NCBI GenBank assembly: GCA_035649895.1
Contig: DASRIS010000116.1
Coordinates: forward strand, 1 to 35,120
From: DASSUC01 sp035649895
GTDB taxonomy: Bacteria; Actinomycetota; Actinomycetes; Mycobacteriales; Micromonosporaceae
Length of the DNA: 35,120 nucleotides
Direction of reading: 5' to 3'
Positions 1 through 7,799 of the stretch are shown piece by piece. The notes under the pieces are model-generated. The model was not told where the DNA came from and did not search any database. It saw only the letters and a program-made list of their open reading frames with translations. A program made the translations under genes and the position numbers. Numbering within the stretch: position 1 is the first letter of the stretch; every line of letters starts with the position of its first letter.

Positions 1-702
1 CACCTGCGCGTAGGTGCCCGACCCGTTGCAGTCCAGCACCCGTACGCCGACCAGGGTCACGCCCTTGGCCACGCCGTACGCGGTGCCGCCGGTCGTGCCG
101 GCCACGTGCGTGCCGTACCCGTTGCAGTCGTCGGCGCTGCCGCCGTCGATCGCGTCGAACCCGGTCACCGCCCGGCCACCGAAGTCGGAGTGGCTGAACC
201 TGATGCCGGTGTCGATGATGTACGCCCGCACGCCCGACGCGATCGTCGGGTAGGTGTAGGAGTTGTTCAGTGGTAGCGCCCGCTGGTCGATGCGGTCCAG
301 GCCCCACGACGGGGTGGGCGACTGCGTGCCGGTCAGCCACACCCGGCGGTTCTGCTGCACGTACGCCACTGACGCGTCCGCCGCCACCCGGGCCGCGCCC
401 CGCGCCGAGCTGCGTAGCTCGAACCCGCGCAGCGCATGCTCCCACACGGAGGCCACCTGGCCACCGGCCCGCGACGCGAGCGTGCGCGCCCGGTCGGCCA
501 CCGGCGTCCCGGCCACCGCGGCGTCCTTGAGCACCACGATGTAGGAGCCCGCCACCGCGGTCGGGTCGCCCGCGTACAACACCGCACCCTCAGCAGGCGC
601 ACCCCACACCGGCCCGGCAGACACCGCCACCATCGCGGCGGTCGTAGCGGCGACAAGCCCGAACGCCGCGGCGCGGCGTCGGACTCTGGTTGGGAGTTCC
701 AT
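1..702 (-). CDS. Secreted S8 subtilisin-like serine protease, partial (C-terminal part off the window)
   Basis: Extracellular endopeptidase precursor. The 234 codons present read from an ATG at 702 to the left edge. Residues 1-35 form a Sec signal peptide (basic VRRR, then a hydrophobic Ala-rich core ending near VWGAP). Residues about 52-122 match the inhibitor I9 propeptide (SYIVVLKD start, AYVQQNR end). The catalytic domain begins near SWGLDRIDQR; Asp164 (YIIDTG) and His199 (GYGTHVAGT) are the first two members of the triad. The Ser is beyond the edge. The start has a strong GGAGGGAG Shine-Dalgarno (SD) about 6 nt upstream. The complete paralogue at 32812-34041 has Asp and His at the same residue numbers and similar flanking motifs. 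I see no convincing promoter, although 780-860 is AT-rich. Confidence 0.93.
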   Translation of the reverse strand, partial: MELPTRVRRRAAAFGLVAATTAAMVAVSAGPVWGAPAEGAVLYAGDPTAVAGSYIVVLKDAAVAGTPVADRARTLASRAGGQVASVWEHALRGFELRSSARGAARVAADASVAYVQQNRRVWLTGTQSPTPSWGLDRIDQRALPLNNSYTYPTIASGVRAYIIDTGIRFSHSDFGGRAVTGFDAIDGGSADDCNGYGTHVAGTTGGTAYGVAKGVTLVGVRVLDCNGSGTYAQV

Positions 703-926
703 CTCCCTCCTCCCCTCTCCACCGGCGTCGGCTCGCTCGCTCGGCGGCCCATGACGGATCTTGTAGATCGATGTCCATGCCGGTATGGCGAGGCTATTGG
801 GAAGAGTTAGAGATGGATAGATATTGAAATCTCTAGATCAATCGAGGTATAAAGGAGGCTTGCTTGCGCTGCTCCGGGGCCATGGCTGAGCCAGCCGGGC
901 ACCCGAGATCACCCTGGCTGGCTACG

Positions 927-964
927 AAAAGACCTGGAGCACGCCGGGTGGCGTGCTCCAGGTC
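927..964 (-). terminator. Intrinsic terminator after the DUF397 gene
   Basis: A perfect 15-bp inverted repeat (931-945 and 950-964, arms GACCTGGAGCACGCC) with a 4-nt loop lies 14 nt after the DUF397 stop. On the minus strand the stem is followed directly by TTTTC. This is a textbook Rho-independent terminator for the DUF397/XRE unit. Confidence 0.85.
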
Positions 965-978
965 CAGGGTACGGGTGA

Positions 979-1200
979 TCAGCCGAACTGGCCGCCCTTG
1001 GCTCCGCCGAGGAACGCCGTCCAGTCAGCGGGCTTGAAGACGAGTGAAGGCCCGGCCGGATCCTTCGAGTCACGCACGGCAACGGCGCCGCGGACGAAGG
1101 CAACCTCCACACAGTTGTCACAGTTCGGACCGCTCCGTGTGCTCTTACGCCACACAGCGCGGGTCAGGTCAACTCGAAACCCCTTGGTCTCGACTTCCAC
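979..1200 (-). CDS. DUF397 family protein
   Basis: Small protein (73 aa) of the actinobacterial DUF397 family. The typical pattern is visible: W-R-K-S-T-R-S near residue 18, a central N-C-V-E-V and VAVRDSKDP, then FKPADWTAFL near the end. Such proteins are usually encoded next to an XRE/DUF5753 regulator, as here, and are thought to act with it as a partner or antagonist in development and secondary-metabolism control (for example the whiJ-like loci of Streptomyces). The start is GTG at 1200 with AAGGAG 5 nt upstream. It overlaps the end of the upstream regulator gene by 37 bp in another frame, so the two are probably translationally coupled. The biochemical role is unknown. Confidence 0.9.
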   Translation of the reverse strand: MEVETKGFRVDLTRAVWRKSTRSGPNCDNCVEVAFVRGAVAVRDSKDPAGPSLVFKPADWTAFLGGAKGGQFG

Positions 1201-2045
1201 AGCGGCTCCTTAGCCAACTTGGCGATGAGGGTGACGGACTCCTCCGGCCCGAGCGCCGCCGCGCGAATGTGGTCAAAGATGAAACGGTACTTCCGCAGCT
1301 CCTCGGTCTTCTCCAGGAACAGGCCGCCCGTCGCGTTCTCAGCGAACACGACGTCCGCATCGGCCGGCTCGGGAAAGTTGAGGATGGCGAAGGTGCCGTC
1401 CATCCCGGCATGTGCCCCCGCCTCAAAGGGCAAGACCTGCAGGGTGACGCTCGGCAGCTCGGAGGCGTCGATGAGGTGTTCCATCTGCCGGCGCATGACG
1501 GCGTCGCCACCGACCGGACGGCTCAGGACAGCTTCGTCCAGGACGACCCAGAGGTTGACCGGGTCCTCCACCTCCAGCAGTGACTGACGGGCGATCCGTA
1601 CGCGCACCCGGCGGTCGACCTCTTCACCACCGATGTCCGGCCGAGCGGCCCGGATCATCGCGCGGGCGTACTCCTCGGTCTGCAGGAGACCCGGAACTAC
1701 CTGCTGTTCGTACGCTCGAATCGACTCTGCCGCGGCTTCCAGGCCGACATACGCCCCGGTCAACACGGCACTGTACGGATGCCACCAGCCCTTCTGGCGG
1801 GCATCCCGGGAGATCTGCACCAGCTCTTCGCACTCGTCGCCGCTGATGCCGTAGATGTTGAGCATGTCCCGTACGTCCCGAGGGGTGGCCCCGCTGTGCC
1901 CCGTCTCGATACGGGAGATCTTGGAGGCGGAGCACTCGAGCCGCTCGGCGACGTAGTCGATGGTCACCCCCGCGGCCTCGCGCCGACGGCGCAGCTCCAG
2001 ACCCAGACGTCGTCGTCTGATCGTGGGGCTACGACGCTCGGTCAC
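1164..2045 (-). CDS. XRE-family transcriptional regulator with DUF5753 domain
   Basis: DNA-binding regulator, 293 aa from the preferred start. Residues about 8-65 are an XRE helix-turn-helix (LGLELRRRREAAGVTIDYVA, SASKISRIETG, then RDVRDMLNIYGI). The rest matches DUF5753, with VPGLLQTEEYARA near residue 120 and LQVLPFEAGAHAGMDG and FAILNFPE further on. I chose GTG at 2045 because it follows GGAGGTGATC (2046-2055), a long match to the 16S anti-SD, and gives the family's usual length. An ATG at 2180 with AAAAGG upstream would add a 45-residue Pro-rich tail without family resemblance. It forms a unit with the overlapping DUF397 gene and probably regulates itself. A palindrome at 2226-2238 is a candidate operator. 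Confidence 0.9.
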   Translation of the reverse strand: MTERRSPTIRRRRLGLELRRRREAAGVTIDYVAERLECSASKISRIETGHSGATPRDVRDMLNIYGISGDECEELVQISRDARQKGWWHPYSAVLTGAYVGLEAAAESIRAYEQQVVPGLLQTEEYARAMIRAARPDIGGEEVDRRVRVRIARQSLLEVEDPVNLWVVLDEAVLSRPVGGDAVMRRQMEHLIDASELPSVTLQVLPFEAGAHAGMDGTFAILNFPEPADADVVFAENATGGLFLEKTEELRKYRFIFDHIRAAALGPEESVTLIAKLAKEPLWKSRPRGFELT

Positions 2046-2225
2046 GATCACCTCCACAGGTGGCGTCGCCGGACGGGCAGGGGGTTGGTCGGTCAGCCGC
2101 GCCGGACTAGGACGACGAGTATCCCAGGCGCGGGGAGTAGCTGAGCCGGCCTCAGTGTGCGGCTTGAGCTTAGGGGACATCAAGTACCTTTTACCCCGTA
2201 ATGGTGCGCGAGCACAACTCCATAG

Positions 2226-2238
2226 ATGCAACTTGCAT
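2226..2238. promoter_or_regulatory. Palindrome ATGCAA-C-TTGCAT, candidate XRE operator
   Basis: Perfect 6-bp arms around one base, 46 bp upstream of the earlier possible start (2180) of the XRE gene, in the AT-richer part of the intergenic region. Position and symmetry suit an autoregulatory operator; binding is inferred. Confidence 0.4.
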
Positions 2239-2623
2239 TGATCATAATCGTAGTGCACGCTGTTCCGTATGCCTCGCGTCACTCCCCGTCTGCCCGAGTC
2301 AGGCAAAGGGGGCATCCTGAGCACAGACGCGACTGGCATGCGGCCGTATTCGCTGTTCGGGTTAATCTGGCTATCGGTTCGGCCGATGCCAGGCGGCGAA
2401 CCGGCTGTTGGTCCGACCACGATCCGGTGCCCGGCACCGGCGTACGCCCTATCCGCGTGGCACGACAGTGCAACGCGCCACCTGCGAGCAGTCCTCCATA
2501 CCGTGGCAAACCCCCCGCCGCCGTACGCCGTATGCCGCTCCGGCGGTGGGCGCGGGCTGCGGAGCTAGGGGCGTTGGCCGAGCCACCGGCACCGGCACGA
2601 CGTCCAGGCCCGGCCAACGCTCG

Positions 2624-2651
2624 TAGGTGGACTGTTCCCAATAGGTGGACT
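2624..2651 (+). repeat. Direct repeat TAGGTGGACT x2 upstream of the 2700 gene
   Basis: The 10-bp unit occurs at 2624-2633 and 2642-2651, an 18-bp period, ending 48 bp before the GTG start at 2700. It could be a tandem activator or sigma-factor site. No function is shown. Confidence 0.4.
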
Positions 2652-2699
2652 CTCAACCAGACTGACGTGGATGCGACAGGCAACGGAGGAGGAGTCGAG

Positions 2700-3053
2700 G
2701 TGTTACCCCGTTCCGGTGACGTCCTTCGGGTGACTCGTGCGGCTAGCGTCCAGTTCGCCGAGCCACTGCTCTTCCGGGTGATCCGGGTGCATGACTGGCC
2801 GACGTACGAAGGATGGGCCTGGCTGGATGGCTACGAGCTGAACGCGGCCGGCGAGGCGGTGACCCGCCGCTCGATCTTTGTACAGGTGCAGGGCTTGCAG
2901 CCGGCGACCGCCGGAGCCTGGGCCCGCACCGACCGGGTGCCGCGCGGGCGGGCGGACAGCTCGTCCCGGCCGCACGGCGGCAACGTCGGACCGGCCGTCA
3001 CGGCCCGCCCCAGGACGCGCGCCGCAGCAGGGCGGACCGGCCCTCGGCCCTGA
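2700..3053 (+). CDS. Small conserved actinobacterial protein of unknown function; codon 2 is TTA
   Basis: The product is 117 aa. Residues 1-70 carry a conserved-looking core (VTRAASVQF, FRVIRVHDWPTYEGWAWLDG, YELNAAGEAV, RRSIFV). I recall this type of short beta-rich protein from actinomycete genomes near XRE regulators, but no function is assigned. The last 45 residues are Arg/Gly/Pro-rich and look unconstrained, as if an older stop was lost. The start is GTG at 2700, with GGAGGAGG about 8 nt upstream. Codon 2 is TTA, the rare Leu codon read by the bldA tRNA in Streptomyces and relatives. The TGA stop lies inside the first unit of a tandem array. The family call is from memory. Confidence 0.75.
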   Translation: MLPRSGDVLRVTRAASVQFAEPLLFRVIRVHDWPTYEGWAWLDGYELNAAGEAVTRRSIFVQVQGLQPATAGAWARTDRVPRGRADSSSRPHGGNVGPAVTARPRTRAAAGRTGPRP

Positions 3054-3187
3054 GCAAGCCGGTCCTCCGCTGCCCTGAGCGAACCAGCCCGGCCCTGAGC
3101 GAACCAACCCCGGCCCTGAGCGAACCAGCCCCCGGCCCTGAGCTGACCGGCCTCGGCCCTTAGCGGACCGGCCTCGGCCCTTAGCGG
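3041..3187. repeat. Degenerate 21-bp tandem repeat array, about 7 units
   Basis: The core CCCT(G/T)AGC recurs at 3048, 3073, 3093, 3114, 3136, 3157 and 3178, with spacings of 20-25 bp. Units resemble CGGCCCTGAGCGAACCAGC. The array lies between two convergent genes and supplies the stop codon of the left one. Positions 3077-3092 differ by one base from 22301-22316 in another array. Confidence 0.75.
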
Positions 3188-3192
3188 CAAGG

Positions 3193-4059
3193 TCAGGTCG
3201 GCGGGCCGGGGGACGGTGAGCTTGTCGGCGAAGCGGGTGTCGCCGCCGGTGGCTCTTCGGCCACCACGAGCGCGACCTGGCTGCCTGGCGCCACCATCGC
3301 GCCCACCTCCGGCCGTACCCCGATCACCGTGCCCGGGGTGGCACCCCGGTCCACCCGGGTGGACACCCGGTACGTGAGGCCGGCGGCGTCCAGCAGGCGC
3401 TGCGCCTCAGCCAGCGGCAGCCCCACCACGGGTGGCACGGCGACCTGCGCCGGCGGGGTCGGGCTCGGCGGGGTCGGCGACGGTGCGGCTGAGGTGGCCG
3501 GGGCGCTGGTCGCAACAGGTGCCGACGTGGGCGGGCGGGTCGGTGGGGCGGTGGGCTCAGGGGTCGGCTCGGCGTCGAACGCCTGCATGATCAGCCAGAT
3601 GCCGAAACCGAGGATGGCGAGCAGGAGGAGCGCCACCAGGGCGAGCACGGCAGGCAGCCACCAGGGCCGCTCCGGAGGGAGCTCCTGCCACTGGTCCGGT
3701 GGCACCGTCTCGTCCGCCACGGCCGGCCGCACCTCGGCCCGGGCCGCCCACCGCTCGCGCGCACCGGCTACCGCGCCCCGACCGCCTGGTGCGGCTGCGG
3801 GCGTACCGCCCGCCGCCGTACCCAGCACCGCCGTCTCGGCCGACCCGTCCGCGCCGGCGCGGACCGGCTCATCCCCGCCAGCGGAGGCCGGCGGCTCATC
3901 GGCGGAGACCGGTTCGGCGCCGGAGACCGGCTGGTGCGGCTGGGTGTTCGCCAGGTCCTCCCCGGTGGGCAGCCGCGCGGTCAGCTCGGCGTCACCCACC
4001 GGTTGGTGCTCTCCCGGTTGGTACTCTCCCCGTCGCTCGTCGTCGGCCATGGCGCCCAT
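3193..4059 (-). CDS. Single-pass membrane protein with one extracytoplasmic PASTA domain
   Basis: 288 aa. The cytoplasmic N-terminal half (about 1-130) is acidic, Pro/Ala-rich and probably disordered. One transmembrane helix follows (about 133-158, PWWLPAVLALVALLLLAILG). An outer Pro/Thr/Ser linker leads to one PASTA domain (about 207-272, VAVPPVVGLPLAEAQRLLDA to VALVVAEE) and a short Pro/Ser tail. PASTA domains bind peptidoglycan fragments or beta-lactams, usually on Ser/Thr kinases; here no kinase domain is present. It is 66 nt downstream of a second PASTA gene on the same strand, so probably in one operon. The start is ATG at 4059; ATG at 4050 is equally possible, and neither has a clear SD. 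Confidence 0.85.
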   Translation of the reverse strand: MGAMADDERRGEYQPGEHQPVGDAELTARLPTGEDLANTQPHQPVSGAEPVSADEPPASAGGDEPVRAGADGSAETAVLGTAAGGTPAAAPGGRGAVAGARERWAARAEVRPAVADETVPPDQWQELPPERPWWLPAVLALVALLLLAILGFGIWLIMQAFDAEPTPEPTAPPTRPPTSAPVATSAPATSAAPSPTPPSPTPPAQVAVPPVVGLPLAEAQRLLDAAGLTYRVSTRVDRGATPGTVIGVRPEVGAMVAPGSQVALVVAEEPPAATPASPTSSPSPGPPT

Positions 4060-4125
4060 TGCATCACGATCGAGGGCTGGGCGTGGTCAGCCGCGTATCC
4101 GGCTCACGCCTGGCCACCCATCGCC

Positions 4126-4785
4126 TCAGCCGGCGGTCGCGGTCGGCGACGCCACCGCGCACCAGAGCGTGACCTGGTCGTTCCAGCGCAGCGTGCCGGT
4201 GCCGGGCTCCGGGTCCTGGTCCCACACGGTGCCGAGGCGCCCGGTGGGGTACCGCGGGAACAGCCCGTGGTCGACCACGATCGCCGCCGCGTCCGTACAG
4301 GCCAAGCCGGCCACACCGGGCACGGTCGCGAGCGGGGCCCGACCGCTCACGTAGATCTTGACGGTGACGCCGCGCTGCACCGTCACGCCCGCTGCCGGCT
4401 CGGTCCGGTCCACCTTGGTGTCCTCGCCCTCGCTGGCGAACACGAGCTGCACACCGAGCTTGAGGTCGCGCAGCTGGCGCCGGGCCTGCTGGAAGTCGAG
4501 GCCGGTCACGTCGGGCAGGGCGAAGGTGCCGGTCGGCTGCCCGCTCGGCGCGGCGGACGCGGCCGTGGGCTGCGACGAGGTGGGAGCGGCTGTGGGCGCC
4601 GTCGGCTCGACCGTGGGCGGCGCGCTCGTCCCGACAGGGTCGGCGACATCCGTGGCGTCCCCGGCGGCCAGCCACCCGACCGCCCCACCGACCACGGCCA
4701 GCACCAGCACTCCCACGATGACCGCCGCGACAATCCCCGGCCGCCGGCGGGGGGGCTGCTCGGTCTGCTCGTACGTCTGCGCCAT
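4126..4785 (-). CDS. Single-pass membrane protein with two PASTA domains
   Basis: 219 aa. A short basic cytoplasmic tail (QPPRRRPG) precedes one transmembrane helix (about 17-42), a Thr/Pro/Ala linker (about 43-88) and two PASTA-like domains (about 89-155, FALPDVTGLDFQQARRQL; and about 156-215, LATVPGVAGLACTDAAAIVV). The second holds two Cys that could form a disulfide. It probably senses or binds cell-wall material outside the membrane. No kinase domain is present. The start is ATG at 4785 with GAGGAGGAG 4-5 nt upstream; a longer frame upstream lacks an SD and is not supported. It is the promoter-proximal gene of the PASTA pair and is divergent from the membrane protein gene at 4906. Confidence 0.87.
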   Translation of the reverse strand: MAQTYEQTEQPPRRRPGIVAAVIVGVLVLAVVGGAVGWLAAGDATDVADPVGTSAPPTVEPTAPTAAPTSSQPTAASAAPSGQPTGTFALPDVTGLDFQQARRQLRDLKLGVQLVFASEGEDTKVDRTEPAAGVTVQRGVTVKIYVSGRAPLATVPGVAGLACTDAAAIVVDHGLFPRYPTGRLGTVWDQDPEPGTGTLRWNDQVTLWCAVASPTATAG

Positions 4786-4905
4786 CGGCTCCTCCTCGAC
4801 CCAGTCGAGTGTCCCCGCGGCGCGCAACAGTGCAAGTACCAGGTCACCGACGCGACTCACCCGCGCCACTCGCGGGGTGTGCAGCTGGCGCGTACGCTGC
4901 GCGGC

Positions 4906-6063
4906 ATGGCGGCACGTGGCTGGGGATGGACGGTTGCGACAGCGACCGGTGTCGCTGCGGGTGCCGGCGCCGCACAGCTCGGGCTGGGCTACGGGCTCAA
5001 CATCATCGCCTGGCAGCCGGACTCCGGCGCCACCGGTGACGGCGCCTGGGTGGCGAGCCTGGCCTGGGCGACCTGGATCGCCGCGACCTCCGCGGTGCTC
5101 GGCGCGATCTGCGCGGACCGGCTCAGCGTCCCGCCCACAGTGCGGTCCCGGGTGGACGGTCGCAGCTACCCGGGGCGCATGGCCGACGGCCTGTGGCGCG
5201 TCGCCCTCGCCCTGGCCAGCGCCGTCGGCGCGCTGGTCACGGTGCCGCTGGTGGCGGTGCCCGCCCGGCACGCGGTGCGGGCGGACACGTTCACCCCGCA
5301 GACCACCGCCGCCGGGTACGCCGTCGTAGGGGTGCTGCTGGGTCTGGTCATCGCGATCGGGGCGCTGGCCTCCCGCGCGGTCGCCGCCAACGTGATCGCC
5401 ACGGCCAGCTGGCTGTGGCTGCTCGCCCTGGTCGCCGTCGTGGACGGGGTCGCGGCCGGCCAGGGCCTGGCAACGGCCCAGCTCGGCGTGTGGCAGTTCA
5501 GCGCCGAGGGTCCCTGGTTCCGCAACGTCTACCTGCCCGGCGCCCTGTTGACCTTCGGCGCGGCGCTGCTCATCGGGGCGCTCGCCCCGCTGCCGGCCGC
5601 CCGGCGCGGCGACAACCCGGTCGGCGTGGCCATCTCCGGAGCGATCGGCCCGCTGCTGGTGGCCGCCGCGTACTTCCTGGCCGCGCCCGGCCTCGGCACG
5701 GTGGCCCCGCGTGAGGTGTCGGCGTACTGGGTGGCGCCCTACGCCGTCATCGCCGGTCTCGCCGGCTCGGTCGCGATCGCCGCCCTCGCTCCCCGCCTGG
5801 AGGCCCGCCGCGCCGGGGGCACGGCCCCCACCTCACCCGCCGCGCCGCCGCACCATCCGGCCGATGAGACGGACCTGGCCGAGGAGGGGTACGCACCGCA
5901 GCCTGCCCGCGATGCCGGAAGCCCGGAGCGGGACGAGCCCGCCCCAGCCCGCGGCCAGGCGAGCGTGAAGCCCCCGGCATGGCCACCGGAGACGGCGGCG
6001 CCGGGCACCGCCACGGCGACGAGGAGCAAGCCCGGGTCCGGGCCTGGCCGCAAGGACAGCTGA
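4906..6063 (+). CDS. Polytopic integral membrane protein of unknown function
   Basis: 385 aa with about eight hydrophobic segments over residues 5-305, then a hydrophilic Pro/Ala/Glu-rich cytoplasmic tail of about 80 residues. The segments include WTVATATGVAAGAGAAQLGL, GLWRVALALASAVGALVTV, AVVGVLLGLVIAIGAL and WLWLLALVAVVDG. I recall similar proteins from Micromonospora-type genomes but know no function. The ATG at 4906 is chosen provisionally; GTG at 4879 (VQLARTLRG) is an equally plausible start. Neither has an SD, so translation may be leaderless. It is divergent from the PASTA operon (120 bp) and convergent with the ligase gene at 6191. Confidence 0.78.
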   Translation: MAARGWGWTVATATGVAAGAGAAQLGLGYGLNIIAWQPDSGATGDGAWVASLAWATWIAATSAVLGAICADRLSVPPTVRSRVDGRSYPGRMADGLWRVALALASAVGALVTVPLVAVPARHAVRADTFTPQTTAAGYAVVGVLLGLVIAIGALASRAVAANVIATASWLWLLALVAVVDGVAAGQGLATAQLGVWQFSAEGPWFRNVYLPGALLTFGAALLIGALAPLPAARRGDNPVGVAISGAIGPLLVAAAYFLAAPGLGTVAPREVSAYWVAPYAVIAGLAGSVAIAALAPRLEARRAGGTAPTSPAAPPHHPADETDLAEEGYAPQPARDAGSPERDEPAPARGQASVKPPAWPPETAAPGTATATRSKPGSGPGRKDS

Positions 6064-6190
6064 CGCCGAACAGCATCGTGTCCGGGCCGGCCCCACCACC
6101 GTCCGCCGGCAGGCGCGGAAGGGTGCGCCGGTGAGCTACCGGAACCTGAAGAACCTGCTCGAGAGCGGCTCCTGAACGAGGCGCCGGCAC

Positions 6191-7690
6191 CTACCCGGGC
6201 AGCACCGAGCCGTCCACCGGCCAGTCGTGCACCGGCACGTTGCTGCGATGGTTGGCGCAGTAGCGCAGCACCATGTCCCGCAACGCGTCGCCGCGGTTCA
6301 GCCCGCGCACCCGCTCCGCCTCCTCCACCGCCTCGATCTGCCAGACGGCACCGTTGCGGCCGGTCACGCAGCGCTGCTCGATGATGCCGAGCAGCCGGTC
6401 CCGTACGCCTGGGTCGACGCCGAAGCGGTTCAGCCCCTCGGTCGCCATCGGTAGCAGCCGGTCGAGGACGAGCCTGGTGACCGGGACCTCCCCGGCCCGC
6501 GGCCAGTAGAGGCTGGCCGACAGGCCGTCCCGCGCCGCCGCGTGGAAGTTCTCCTCGGCCACGCTGAACGGCAGCTGGCTCCAGATCGGCCGGTCCGCCT
6601 CGGCCAAGGTACGGACCAGCCCGAAGTAGAACGCGGCGTTCGCCAGCATGTCCACGACGGTTGGCCCGGACGGCAGCACCCGGTTCTCCACCCGCAGGTG
6701 CGGCCGGCCGTTCATGATGTCGTAGACCGGCCGGTTCCACCGGTAGACCGTGCCGTTGTGCAGCCGCAGCTCGCCCAGGTGCGGCACCCCGCCGGAGCTG
6801 AGCACCTCGACCGGGTCCTCGTCGTCACAGATCGGCAGCAGCGGCGGGAAGTAGCGCACGTTCTCCTCGAACAGGTCGAAGATCGAGGTGATCCACCGCT
6901 CGCCGAACCAGACCCGCGGGCGTACCCCTTGTGCCTTGAGCTCGTCGGAGCGGGTGTCGGTGGCCTGCTCGAACAGCGCGATGCGGGTCTCTGCCCACAG
7001 CTGGCGACCGTAGAGGAACGGCGAGTTCGCCCCGACCGCCACCTGGACCCCGACGATGGCCTGGGCGGCGTTCCAGTAGCTGGCGAACGTCTCCGGCGAG
7101 ACCTGGAGGTGGAGCTGGAGGCTGGTGCAGGCCGCCTCCGGCGCGATCGACTCGGTGTAGGTCTGCAGCCGGCCCTCCCCACCGCGGATGTCGATCCCGA
7201 TGTCCTCGCCGCGGGCGTTGATGATCTGTTCGTTCAGCAGCCGGTAGCGGGGGTTGGCGGAGAGGTTCTCGAGCACGGTGTGGCCGAGCCTGAGCGTGGG
7301 CAGGATCCCGATCGTCAGCAGGGTGGCGTCCGACTTGCGGGCCCGTTCGTCCGCCCGGGCCAGGCTGTCGATGAGGTCCTGCTCGTAGTCGTCGAAGCCG
7401 TGGCCCTCGATGAGCCGCGGTCGGGAGTTCAGCTCCAGGTTGAACTGGCCGAGCTCGGTCTGGAAGGTCGGGTCTGCCAGGTTTGCGAGGACCTCCGCGT
7501 TGCGCATCACCGGCTCGGCGTCGACGTCGACGAGGTTGAGCTCGATCTCCAGGCCGGTGGTGGGCCGGTCGGTGTCGAACACGAAGTCGTCGAGCATCAG
7601 GGCGAAGACATCGAGGCACCGGCGGACCTTCCGGCGGTACCACAACCGGTCCTCACGTGAGAACGAGGCCTGTGCAATGTCCTTACCCAT
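6191..7690 (-). CDS. Glutamate-cysteine ligase family (GCS2-like) protein
   Basis: 499 aa, cytosolic ATP-dependent carboxylate-amine ligase by family. Recognisable blocks are TTGLEIELNLVD (the family's E-x-E motif), FQTELGQFNLELNSRPR, SLQLHLQVSPETF, GANSPFLYGRQLWAETRI, RWITSIFDLF and the late HLRVENRVLPSGPTVVD. Glutamate-cysteine ligases make gamma-glutamylcysteine. Actinobacteria generally use mycothiol rather than glutathione, though the mycobacterial family member EgtA serves ergothioneine synthesis. No egtBCDE gene is nearby, so the substrate is open. The start is ATG at 7690 with GGGAGG 5 nt upstream. The leader contains a perfect palindrome at 7722-7736. Confidence 0.85.
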   Translation of the reverse strand: MGKDIAQASFSREDRLWYRRKVRRCLDVFALMLDDFVFDTDRPTTGLEIELNLVDVDAEPVMRNAEVLANLADPTFQTELGQFNLELNSRPRLIEGHGFDDYEQDLIDSLARADERARKSDATLLTIGILPTLRLGHTVLENLSANPRYRLLNEQIINARGEDIGIDIRGGEGRLQTYTESIAPEAACTSLQLHLQVSPETFASYWNAAQAIVGVQVAVGANSPFLYGRQLWAETRIALFEQATDTRSDELKAQGVRPRVWFGERWITSIFDLFEENVRYFPPLLPICDDEDPVEVLSSGGVPHLGELRLHNGTVYRWNRPVYDIMNGRPHLRVENRVLPSGPTVVDMLANAAFYFGLVRTLAEADRPIWSQLPFSVAEENFHAAARDGLSASLYWPRAGEVPVTRLVLDRLLPMATEGLNRFGVDPGVRDRLLGIIEQRCVTGRNGAVWQIEAVEEAERVRGLNRGDALRDMVLRYCANHRSNVPVHDWPVDGSVLPG

Positions 7691-7721
7691 GGAGCCTCCC
7701 GCGCGACGACCTGCGGTGAAC

Positions 7722-7736
7722 CTCCTACGTTAGGAG
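7722..7736. promoter_or_regulatory. Palindrome CTCCTA-CGT-TAGGAG before the ligase gene
   Basis: Perfect 6-bp arms with a 3-bp centre, 31 nt upstream of the ligase ATG. It could be an operator or a small mRNA hairpin that hides an upstream TAGGAGG. Function is inferred only. Confidence 0.35.
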
Positions 7737-7799
7737 CGGCTGCTACGTCCGGCCAGAGACAAAGCAGACAGATATTGAGCGCAGCGTGACCGTATGAAC

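Larger units (their letters stand above)
2181..2699. other. Intergenic region between the XRE regulator and the 2700 gene
   Basis: About 520 bp without a gene I can support. The part next to the regulator (2180-2290) is AT-richer and holds the ATGCAA-C-TTGCAT palindrome. The part next to the 2700 gene holds two direct copies of TAGGTGGACT. Long reading frames here lack an SD and have arginine/proline-rich translations. Confidence 0.6.

Noticed and set aside
2226..2699. Long plus-strand extension of the 2700 gene starting at 2226
   Set aside because: Its start sits inside the palindrome, it has no SD, and the translation is Arg/Pro-rich until GTG 2700, which has a good SD.
3934..4905. Plus-strand reading frame through both PASTA genes into the membrane protein
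   Set aside because: It is antisense to two clear PASTA genes; its product resembles a protein only after about 4880.
4786..5271. N-terminal extension of the second PASTA protein
   Set aside because: It would overlap the divergent membrane-protein gene; ATG 4785 has a strong SD and starts the normal topology.
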